Below are positions 32,526-39,654 of a stretch of DNA of 64,000 nt, in pieces. This DNA is from Streptomyces cavernae (GTDB lineage: Bacteria; Actinomycetota; Actinomycetes; Streptomycetales; Streptomycetaceae). Each line of letters begins with the position of its first letter. Position 1 is the stretch's first letter. The stretch lies in the NCBI RefSeq assembly GCF_004023625.1, contig NZ_ML137712.1, positions 62,001 to 126,000 of the forward strand. The letters run 5' to 3'. A program made the translations under genes and the position numbers. The notes beneath the pieces are model-generated. The model searched no databases, was not told the origin of the DNA, and saw nothing but the letters and a program-made list of their open reading frames with translations.

Positions 32526-33431
32526 ATGAGCGCCGGTGAACCGTACACCCTCCAACTTGCCGACGACGTACACGCCTATGTGCAGCCGGACGGGGGGTGG
32601 TGCCTCAACAACGCGGGGTTCGTCAGTGACGGGACGACGACCCTGCTCGTGGACACCGCCGCGACCCAGCGGCGTACCGAGGCACTGGCCGCGGCTATCA
32701 CGGCTAGCGGCGCGCCGCGGCCGTCGTACGTCGTCAACACCCACCACCACGGCGACCACACCTACGGCAACGCCCACTTCGCGACCACCGTGGTCTCCCA
32801 CGCCGACTGCCGCAAGGAGGCCCTGGCCAGCGGGCACCACCTGGAGCTCATCTGGCCCGGGACCGACTACGGGGACATCAAGATCACCGGCGCCGACCTC
32901 ACGTACACCGACCGCATGACCCTGCACACCGCCGGCACCGACGTGGAGCTCCTGCACCCGGGCGCGGCCCACACCATCGGCGACTCCATCGTGTGGCTGC
33001 CGCACCGGCGGATCGTCTTCACCGGTGACCTCGTCTTCGAGGGCGGCACCCCGTTCTTCCTGATGGGCTCGCTCAGCGGCTCGCTGCGGGCGCTGGAGCT
33101 GCTGCGCGACCTGGGCGCCGAGACGGTCGTGCCGGGGCATGGCAAGGTCACCGACCCGTCCGCGTTCGACCGCACCGAGCGCTACGTCCGCTTCGTGGCC
33201 GGGGTCGCGGAGAAGGCCCACGCGGCGGGGCGTACGCCGCTGGAGGCGGCCCGCGAGACGGACCTCGGGGAGTTCGCCGAGTGGCAGGAGAGCGAGCGGC
33301 TGGTGGCGAACCTGCACCGCGCCTACGCCGAGTTGGACGGTCTGCTCGAGGGAGCGCCGGTCGACTCCATCGCCGCGTTCGGGGACATGGCCGCGATGAA
33401 CGGCGGCCGGATGGTGGCCTGCCACGCGTGA
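32526..33431 (+). CDS. MBL-fold metallo-hydrolase
   Basis: 301 aa metallo-beta-lactamase-fold hydrolase. The metal motif NTHHHGDHTYGN is near residue 78, further ligands are HPGAAHTIGD, FTGDLVFE and VPGHG. A C-terminal helical extension (residues 215-301) is present. The substrate is unknown; similar proteins act on thioesters, lactones or quorum signals. GGGAG lies 5-6 nt before the ATG. It sits alone between the DUF202 pair and a GC-rich spacer. Confidence 0.92.
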   Translation: MSAGEPYTLQLADDVHAYVQPDGGWCLNNAGFVSDGTTTLLVDTAATQRRTEALAAAITASGAPRPSYVVNTHHHGDHTYGNAHFATTVVSHADCRKEALASGHHLELIWPGTDYGDIKITGADLTYTDRMTLHTAGTDVELLHPGAAHTIGDSIVWLPHRRIVFTGDLVFEGGTPFFLMGSLSGSLRALELLRDLGAETVVPGHGKVTDPSAFDRTERYVRFVAGVAEKAHAAGRTPLEAARETDLGEFAEWQESERLVANLHRAYAELDGLLEGAPVDSIAAFGDMAAMNGGRMVACHA

Positions 33432-33665
33432 CTCCGCGGCGCCGGCCTCCACGCGCCCGGGGGCCTTGGCTTGCCCGCCGGTCTCCGCGCCGGCTGGCCG
33501 GGGAGCCAGCCCCCGCCCACCCGCCTCGCGCGCCCGCGGGCGGCCCGCAGGGCCCGCCTTCGCCCGGGCGGGCACGGACTGACGGAGACGGGGCCGTTCG
33601 CCCGGCGTGGGGGCAGGCGGGGGGAAAGCGATACGGATCACGTTGGTCCCGCACCACTGGACGGC
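33432..33665. other. GC-rich spacer with several hairpins
   Basis: No gene is supported between the MBL hydrolase and the phosphotransferase promoter. GCTGGCCGGGGAGCCAGC at 33491-33508 and the pair GCGCCCGCGGGCG / CGCCCGGGCGGGC further on form stable hairpins that may end transcription of the MBL gene. Confidence 0.4.
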
Positions 33666-33683
33666 ATACCGACCGGTCGGCAT
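33666..33683. promoter_or_regulatory. TetR-type operator before the phosphotransferase/ACAD operon
   Basis: ATACCGACCGGTCGGCAT, a dyad in which 16 of 18 positions match, ends 58 bp before the phosphotransferase start. Its left 12 bases recur exactly before the SDR gene (37959-37970, other strand) and before the molybdopterin oxidoreductase gene (61464-61475). Confidence 0.65.
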
Positions 33684-33741
33684 CATGAGGTGTGCGACAC
33701 CGTCATCCGCGGAATGCCGGGACAACCGAACAGGAGCCACG

Positions 33742-34776
33742 ATGACCCCAGACCACCCGCCCGGACTCGACCTCGACCGGCTGCGTCGACTCCTCGACAC
33801 CGAGCGGCCCGGCCTGGTGCGGGGCCCGCTCACCGGCCGGCTGATCGAGGGCGGGCGGTCGAACCTGACGTACGCGGTGACGGACGGCAGCACGAAGTGG
33901 GTGGTGCGGCGTCCGCCGCTCGGCCATGTGCTCGCGACCGCGCACGACATGAAGCGCGAGCACCGGGTGATCAGCGCCCTGCACCCGACGGCGGTCCCGG
34001 TACCCGCGCCCGTGCTCCTGTGCGAGGACGAGGACGTGCTCGGGGCCCCCTTCTACGTCATGGACTTCGTCGAGGGCACCCCGTACCGCACCGCCCAGCA
34101 GCTCGCCCCGCTGGGCCCCGAGCGCACCCGGGGCGCGGTGCTGTCGCTGGTCGACACGCTGGTCGAGTTGCACGCGGTGGACGCCGCCGAGGTGGGCCTC
34201 GGTGACTTCGGCCGCCCGGAGGGCTTCCTGGAGCGGCAACTGCGCCGCTGGGGCAAGCAGTTGGACGCCTCCCGCAACCGCGACCTCGCCGGTATCGACG
34301 ACCTGCACGCCGCCCTGGGCCGCACCCTGCCGCGCTCCCCGGCGCCGACCGTGATCCACGGCGACTACCGCCTGGACAACGTGCTGATCGACGCGGACGA
34401 CCGGATCAGGGCGGTACTGGACTGGGAGATGTCGACCCTCGGGGATCCGCTCACCGACCTGGGCCTGCTCGTGATGTACAGCATCCCGCTCGGCACCCCC
34501 GACTCCCCCGTCTCCACGACGGCCGAGGCCGCCGGTCATCCCGATCCGGCCGAGCTGATCAAGCGGTACGCGGAGCGTTCGGGGCGCGATGTGTCCGGTG
34601 TCTCCTGGTACACGGCGTTCGCCTGGTTCAAGCTCGCCGTGATTCTCGAGGGCATCCACTACCGCTACACCCTCGGCCAGACGGTCGGCCGCGGCTTCGA
34701 CCGCATCGGCGACCTGGTCCCCGTCTTCATCGAGCACGGCCTGACCACCCTCCGAGAAGGTCTCCAGGAAGGCTGA
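33742..34776 (+). CDS. Phosphotransferase (APH / ACAD10-11 kinase-domain family)
   Basis: 344 aa kinase-like protein. The nucleotide region GRLIEGGRSNLTYAV, the catalytic loop VIHGDYRLDNVLID and the metal motif VLDWEMSTLGDP are intact. It resembles the kinase domain of ACAD10/11 and LvaA, enzymes that phosphorylate 4-hydroxyacyl-CoA so that the partner dehydrogenase can remove the hydroxyl. CAGGAG lies 5 nt before the ATG. The acyl-CoA dehydrogenase gene begins 6 bp downstream, so the two form an operon and very probably act in sequence. Confidence 0.9.
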   Translation: MTPDHPPGLDLDRLRRLLDTERPGLVRGPLTGRLIEGGRSNLTYAVTDGSTKWVVRRPPLGHVLATAHDMKREHRVISALHPTAVPVPAPVLLCEDEDVLGAPFYVMDFVEGTPYRTAQQLAPLGPERTRGAVLSLVDTLVELHAVDAAEVGLGDFGRPEGFLERQLRRWGKQLDASRNRDLAGIDDLHAALGRTLPRSPAPTVIHGDYRLDNVLIDADDRIRAVLDWEMSTLGDPLTDLGLLVMYSIPLGTPDSPVSTTAEAAGHPDPAELIKRYAERSGRDVSGVSWYTAFAWFKLAVILEGIHYRYTLGQTVGRGFDRIGDLVPVFIEHGLTTLREGLQEG

Positions 34777-34782
34777 CCCGCC

Positions 34783-36006
34783 ATGGACTTCGCATACGAC
34801 GCGCGCACCGAGGACCTGCGCCACAAGCTGCTCGCCTTCATGGACGAGCACGTCTACCCGGCGGAGGCCGTCGCCCACGAGCAGCGAGCGCGGCTCGCCT
34901 CGCCGTGGGACACCCCGCCGGTGGTGGAGGAGCTGAAGGCCGAGGCCCGTCGGCAGGGCCTGTGGAACCTGTTCCTGCCGGACTCCGAGTACGGCGCCGG
35001 TCTCACCAACCTCCAGTACGCCCCGCTCGCCGAGATCACCGGCCGCTCCCCGCAGCTCGCGCCGACCGCGCTGAACTGCGCGGCGCCGGACACCGGCAAC
35101 ATGGAGGTGCTGGCGCAGTTCGGCGACGAGCAGCAGCGGAAGCAGTGGCTTCAGCCGCTGCTCGCGGGTGAGATCCGCTCGGCGTTCGCCATGACCGAGC
35201 CGGAGGTGGCCTCCTCGGACGCCACCAATATCACCACGCACATCCAGCGAGCCTCCGACGGCACTGACGACTACGTCATCACCGGCCGCAAGTGGTACAT
35301 CTCCGGGGCGATGAGCCCGGACTGCCGGATCTTCATCGTGATGGGCAAGACGGACCCCGACGGATCCGACATCCGCCGTCAGCAGTCCATGGTCCTCGTC
35401 CCGAGGGACACCCCCGGTGTCGAGGTCCGGCGCGCCATGCAGGTGTACGGGTACGAGGACCACTACCACGGCGGCCATGCCGAGGTCGTCTTCGACCACG
35501 CGCGCGTGCCCGTGAGCAACCTGATCGGCGAGGAGGGCGGCGGCTTCGCGATCGCCCAGGCACGCCTCGGTCCCGGCCGGATCCACCACTGCATGCGGCT
35601 GATCGGCATGGCCGAGCGGGCCATCGAGCTGATGTGCCGGCGAGCGGTCTCCCGGACGGCGTTCGGCAAGCCCCTGGCCCAGCAGGGCGTGGTGCACAAC
35701 TGGATCGCCGACGCGCGGGTCGCGGTCGAGCAGTTGCGGCTGCTGGTGCTGAAGACCGCCTGGATGATGGACACGGTCGGCAACAAGGGCGCGCACTCGG
35801 AGATCCAGGCCATCAAGATCGCCACCCCGCGGACCGTGGTGGACATCATCGACAAGGCGGTCCAGCTGCACGGCGCCGGCGGCGTCAGCCAGGACTTCCC
35901 GCTGGCCGAGCTGTGGGCTGCCGCCCGTACCCTCCGGCTCGCGGACGGTCCGGACGAGGTGCACCAGCGGTCGCTGGCCCGGCGGGAGATCAAGCAGTAC
36001 CTGTAG
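34783..36006 (+). CDS. Acyl-CoA dehydrogenase (ACAD10/11-like)
   Basis: 407 aa flavoenzyme of fatty or hydroxy acid breakdown. Motifs: AFAMTEPEVASSDATNI (FAD and acyl-CoA contacts), RKWYISGAM, YGYEDHYHGGHAEVVFD, and the C-terminal LHGAGGVSQDFPLAELWAA. The YGYEDHYHGGHAE block is typical of the ACAD10/11 group rather than of short-chain enzymes. It is second in an operon with the kinase-like protein. Together they look like mammalian ACAD11 split into two polypeptides. The frame is complete and the C-terminus RREIKQYL is usual. Confidence 0.92.
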   Translation: MDFAYDARTEDLRHKLLAFMDEHVYPAEAVAHEQRARLASPWDTPPVVEELKAEARRQGLWNLFLPDSEYGAGLTNLQYAPLAEITGRSPQLAPTALNCAAPDTGNMEVLAQFGDEQQRKQWLQPLLAGEIRSAFAMTEPEVASSDATNITTHIQRASDGTDDYVITGRKWYISGAMSPDCRIFIVMGKTDPDGSDIRRQQSMVLVPRDTPGVEVRRAMQVYGYEDHYHGGHAEVVFDHARVPVSNLIGEEGGGFAIAQARLGPGRIHHCMRLIGMAERAIELMCRRAVSRTAFGKPLAQQGVVHNWIADARVAVEQLRLLVLKTAWMMDTVGNKGAHSEIQAIKIATPRTVVDIIDKAVQLHGAGGVSQDFPLAELWAAARTLRLADGPDEVHQRSLARREIKQYL

Positions 36007-36309
36007 GCGTCCGACGCGCGGGGCGGTCATCGGGGTTAGGGCCCTTCGCATGTATCTCCGTGGAGACAGGAGCGGCGTCATGGGGGTCCCCGCTGCTCGA
36101 GCGCAGTCGAGAGCTTGGGGGAGCGTGCGATCGTCGTGCGGCGTGGAGGGTCATGTGGCGGAGCCACCTGTCCCTTCGCGCCGTGCGGCATGGGGTCCCC
36201 CTGCTCGAGCGGAGCCGAGAGCTTGGGGGAGTGCGCGCCGGGCGTCGCGACGCCCGGCAGATCCATCAGAAGGGGCCTAGCCCAAGGCCTAGCCCCGCGC
36301 AGCGGCCTC
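36007..36309. repeat. Spacer with two dispersed hairpin repeats
   Basis: Between the convergent ACAD and TetR genes lie two copies of the hairpin repeat, at about 36081-36125 and 36191-36232, and after them the palindrome CCGGGCGTCGCGACGCCCGG with AGATCCATCAGAAG, the same pair of sequences seen near 6750. No gene is present. Confidence 0.8.
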
Positions 36310-36903
36310 TCACGGCCGCAGCGCCCGCAGCAGCAGATCCGCCAGATGGTCGGCGACCTGCTGGGGGGTGAGGGGGCCGTCGGGGCGGTACCACGTCGAG
36401 AGGTGGTGGACCGAGCCGAAGTGGTAGTCCACCACCAGGTCGGCCGGGGTCGCCGTGGAGAACATGCCGGACTCCTGGCCCTCCTCGACGAGCGCGCGGA
36501 AACGTTCGTGGTAGCGACGGCGCTCGGCGCGCACCTGCTTGTTCTTCTCGGGGCTCAGGTGGTGCATGGAGCGGAAGAAGATCGCCGCGTCGTCGAGGTT
36601 GTCGATCGTGGTGACCACGACGTCGGCCGCCGCGTCCCGCAGCCGCTGCTCCACGGGCGCGTCGGCGTCCGCGACGGCGTCGAGGCGTTCCTGCTGGAGG
36701 CGCAGCATGCGTGCGTACACCTCGTGCAGCAGGTCGTCCTTGGAGCCGAAGTAGTGGTACAACGCGCCCTTGGTGACCCCGGCCGCCTCCACGATCTCCT
36801 GCACCGAGGTACGGTCGTAGCCCTGCTCGGCGAAGAGGCGGGTGGCGGCCGCAAGGAGCCGCTGCGGGACCGGGGTCCCGTCACCGTCCGTCGTCCTGGG
36901 CAC
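36310..36903 (-). CDS. TetR family regulator of the ACAD/SDR cluster
   Basis: 197 aa repressor-type protein. The N-terminal helix-turn-helix reads ATRLFAEQGYDRTSVQEIVEAAGVTKGALYHYFGSKDDLL in outline (quoted in parts: TSVQEIVEAAGV, GALYHYF); the C-terminal half is a helical ligand pocket. The GTG at 36903 has AGGTGG 6 nt upstream. Given its neighbours, an acyl-CoA-type ligand is likely. It lies 220 bp from the SDR gene and probably binds the ATACCGACCGGT motif present before both the SDR gene and the kinase/ACAD operon. Confidence 0.9.
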   Translation of the reverse strand: MPRTTDGDGTPVPQRLLAAATRLFAEQGYDRTSVQEIVEAAGVTKGALYHYFGSKDDLLHEVYARMLRLQQERLDAVADADAPVEQRLRDAAADVVVTTIDNLDDAAIFFRSMHHLSPEKNKQVRAERRRYHERFRALVEEGQESGMFSTATPADLVVDYHFGSVHHLSTWYRPDGPLTPQQVADHLADLLLRALRP

Positions 36904-37123
36904 TGCCGGCCACCTGCCTTTCCAGTTGTCGTGGGACTCGAGGAAGCGTGGAACGCGTCCCCGACGGAGGATCTTGCCACTCTTCGCCGTCGGCGAGTCG
37001 GGCAGGACCGCCACCTGCCGGGTGCTCTGGGTCGCCAGTCTCCACCCGGGCCGGCCGGCGGTTGCAGCCGGGTCCTCCTCGGCGCCCCGGCACGACCCGA
37101 CCCGGTGGGTCACCCGCACGCCG

Positions 37124-37888
37124 TCACTGCGCGGCCTCCCACTTCTGCTGGATGTGGTTCATGTTCTCCAGCCAACGGTCCGGGACGGCCGCGCGCGCCT
37201 GGTAGTACCCGGCGACCTCGGGGTGCGGCAGGATCAGGAAGCGGTCCTCGGCGATGCCCGCGAAGAGTGCCTCCGCCACGTCCTCCGGGTCGATCGCGGT
37301 CGGTGTGAGCACCAGCTCGCCCGCGGAGCCCGAGGCGGTCAGCATGTCGGTGCGCACCCCCTGCGGACAGATGGCGTGGACCTTGATGCCGCGGTGGCGG
37401 TAGGTGAGCGACAGCCACTCGGCGAAGGCGTACGCGCCGTGCTTGGTGACGCTGTACGGAGCCGCGCCGATCATGGTGAGCAGTCCGGCCGCCGAGACCG
37501 TGGAGACGAAACGGCCGCTGCCGCGCTCCAGCCAGGCCGGGAGCAGTTCCTGGGCCGCACGGACGTGCGCCATCACGTTGACGTCCCAGGCGAGCGCCCA
37601 GACCTTCTCGTCGGCCGCCTCGGTGCCGCCGGAGGCGAGCCCGGCGTTGGCGCAGTAGACGTCGACGGTGCCGCCGAGGGCGTCCCGGGCCTCGGTCACG
37701 ATCGCGGAGGCGTCGCCGGGGACCGCGATCCCGCCGATCTCGTCGGCGACGGTCCTGGCCTTGACGGCGTCCAGGTCGTTCACCACGACCCGGGCCCCCT
37801 CGGCGGCGAAGCGGCGGGCCAGTGCGGCGCCGATACCGCCTCCCGCTCCAGTGACGACCACTCCGGCATCCTGCACGGCTACCACCAT
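37124..37888 (-). CDS. Short-chain dehydrogenase/reductase
   Basis: 254 aa NAD(P)-dependent SDR. The cofactor motif VTGAGGGIG is near residues 12-20, the structural CANAGLA near 82, and the catalytic triad is Ser in TVSAAG with YSVTKHG (Tyr and Lys). The C-terminal part contains RAAVPDRWLENMNHIQQKW. AAGGAG precedes the ATG at 37888. The neighbouring kinase/ACAD operon and the shared operator-like motif suggest oxidation of a hydroxyacyl intermediate; this is inferred. Confidence 0.92.
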   Translation of the reverse strand: MVVAVQDAGVVVTGAGGGIGAALARRFAAEGARVVVNDLDAVKARTVADEIGGIAVPGDASAIVTEARDALGGTVDVYCANAGLASGGTEAADEKVWALAWDVNVMAHVRAAQELLPAWLERGSGRFVSTVSAAGLLTMIGAAPYSVTKHGAYAFAEWLSLTYRHRGIKVHAICPQGVRTDMLTASGSAGELVLTPTAIDPEDVAEALFAGIAEDRFLILPHPEVAGYYQARAAVPDRWLENMNHIQQKWEAAQ

Positions 37889-37958
37889 CGGTCTCCTTCA
37901 GACGCGACCTCGCCAGACGCGACTCGACGCGACTGCGCGACTCCCTGCTGAGAGACTA

Positions 37959-37970
37959 ACCGGTCGGTAT
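37959..37970 (-). promoter_or_regulatory. TetR-type operator before the SDR gene
   Basis: On the minus strand ATACCGACCGGT, ending 71 bp before the SDR start. The same 12-mer occurs before the phosphotransferase gene at 33666 and the oxidoreductase gene at 61464. Confidence 0.6.
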
Positions 37971-38119
37971 GTTCGGGTGGAAGAGCTTTTCGTGGTCGGG
38001 TGATCCTGAACGCCGGGCCGACGCGTTGAGCCCGGCAACGGCTCGTAGGCGCGTTCCCCGACGGAAGCCAGAGCAGTAGCGTGAGCATGACAGCGCCGTC
38101 GAGTACGGAGGTCGCCGGG

Positions 38120-39406
38120 ATGCAGGTGTCCAGACGAGGGGTGCTCGCCGCGGCGGGCACGCTGACCGTCGGCGGGTCGTCGGCCGCCGCCGCCACCGCC
38201 CCGTCCTCCGCCGCCGGGAGCGGTGGCGGGGAGGGGCGCGGCGACGGGAAGGGCCCCGGCAGGCTGCGTACGGGGTTCGACCGCCTCGCGGCGGGCGGCT
38301 ACGCGCTGCTCGACGGTCAGCGGGTCGGCATCGTCACCAACCCGACGGGCGTCACCCGCGAGGCGCGCCACATCGTGGACGTCATGCACGCCGACGACCG
38401 GGTGGATCTGATCGCCGTCTTCGGGCCCGAGCACGGCTTCCGCGGCACCGCGCAGGCCGGTGGTTCCGAGGGCCGCCACGACGATCCGGCGACCGGACTG
38501 CCCGTCTTCGACACGTATCTGAAGAGCGGTCAGGCGCTCGCCGACATCTTCACCGCCTCCGGTGTGGACACCGTCGTCTTCGACATCCAGGACGTGGGCG
38601 CGCGCTTCTACACGTACATCTGGACCCTCTACGACTGCATGGAGGCCGCCCGGCTCGCGGGCAAGCGGTTCGTCGTCCTCGACCGGCCCAACCCCGTGAC
38701 GGGCCGCGGCGCCTTCGGACCCGTACTGCACAAGGAGTTCGCCACGTTCGTCGGACGGCAGCCGATCGCACAGGCGCACGGGATGACCGTGGCGGAACTG
38801 GCGCGGCTGTTCAACGGGGAGTTCCTCCCCGCGCCGGTACCGCTGGAGACGGTCCTGATGAGCGGGTGGCGACGCGCGGACTTCTATGAGGCGTCCGGCC
38901 TGCCGTGGGTGCCGCCGAGCCCGAACATGCCGACCCCCGACACCGCGCTCGTGTACTCGGGGACGTGCCTCTTCGAGGGCACGAACCTCTCCGAGGGCCG
39001 GGGCACGACCCGCCCGTTCGAACTGCTCGGCGCGGAGGGCGTCGACCGGCGGTGGGCGCTCGAGGCGGAGCGCCTCGACCTGCCCGGCGTCCACTTCAGA
39101 GAGGCCTATTTCGCACCGACGTTCTCCAAATTCCAGGGCAGGACCGTGGGCGGGGTGCAGATCCATGTGCACGACCGGGCCGCCTACGATCCGGTGCGCA
39201 CCGGGATCGGGCTCCTGGTGACCGCGAAGAAGGTGTGGACCGGCTTCGCCTGGCGCCCCGACCACTGGATCGACAAGCTGACCGGGTCCGCGCGGGTGCG
39301 GACGATGATCGACGCGAGCGCCGGGACGGACGAGGTGGTCGCGGCCTGGCAGACCGAACTCTCCGCGTTCCGGCGGGTGCGCCGCCGGTATCTGGTCTAT
39401 CGCTGA
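38120..39406 (+). CDS. NamZ-type exo-beta-N-acetylmuramidase (DUF1343), Tat-exported
   Basis: 428 aa exported protein of the DUF1343 family, whose characterised member NamZ removes terminal N-acetylmuramic acid from peptidoglycan fragments. It begins with a twin-arginine signal (QVSRRGVLAAAGTLTVGG) and an Ala/Gly linker. Family blocks are GIVTNPTGVTREARH, VFGPEHGFRG, DIQDVGARFYTYIWT, LDRPNPVTG and SGTCLFEGTNLSEGRGT. GGAGG lies 8 nt before the ATG at 38120; the frame from 38081 lacks a site. Role: cell wall recycling or scavenging. It is convergent with the penicillin acylase gene across a tandem repeat. Confidence 0.9.
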   Translation: MQVSRRGVLAAAGTLTVGGSSAAAATAPSSAAGSGGGEGRGDGKGPGRLRTGFDRLAAGGYALLDGQRVGIVTNPTGVTREARHIVDVMHADDRVDLIAVFGPEHGFRGTAQAGGSEGRHDDPATGLPVFDTYLKSGQALADIFTASGVDTVVFDIQDVGARFYTYIWTLYDCMEAARLAGKRFVVLDRPNPVTGRGAFGPVLHKEFATFVGRQPIAQAHGMTVAELARLFNGEFLPAPVPLETVLMSGWRRADFYEASGLPWVPPSPNMPTPDTALVYSGTCLFEGTNLSEGRGTTRPFELLGAEGVDRRWALEAERLDLPGVHFREAYFAPTFSKFQGRTVGGVQIHVHDRAAYDPVRTGIGLLVTAKKVWTGFAWRPDHWIDKLTGSARVRTMIDASAGTDEVVAAWQTELSAFRRVRRRYLVYR

Positions 39407-39490
39407 GGGCGGGAGACCCGGGACACCGGGAGAGCGGGGAGCGTCCTTCGAGGGCGAGAGCCGGGCCGACGGGCGCGGGATACGCTCGGC

Positions 39491-39644
39491 GGCCCGGCTT
39501 CGGCGGCCCGGCTTCGGCGGCCCGGCTTCGACGGCCCGGCTTCGACGGCCCGGCTTCGACGGCCCGGCTTCAGCGGCCCGGCTTCAGCGGCCCGGCTTCA
39601 GCGGCCCGGCTTCAGCGGCCCGGCTTCAGCGGCCCGGCTTCGAC
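39491..39644. repeat. 14-bp tandem array, 11 copies
   Basis: The unit GGCCCGGCTTCRRC begins at 39491 and repeats without gaps 11 times. The variable bases change in blocks: two GGC units, three GAC, five AGC, then one GAC, a pattern expected from slippage or unequal exchange. It separates two convergent genes. Confidence 0.95.
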
Positions 39645-39654
39645 GGGGTGGCGG

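Noticed and set aside
39491..39644. Possible CRISPR-like array
   Set aside because: The 14-bp units are contiguous with no spacers, so it is an ordinary tandem repeat. No cas gene is present in the window.
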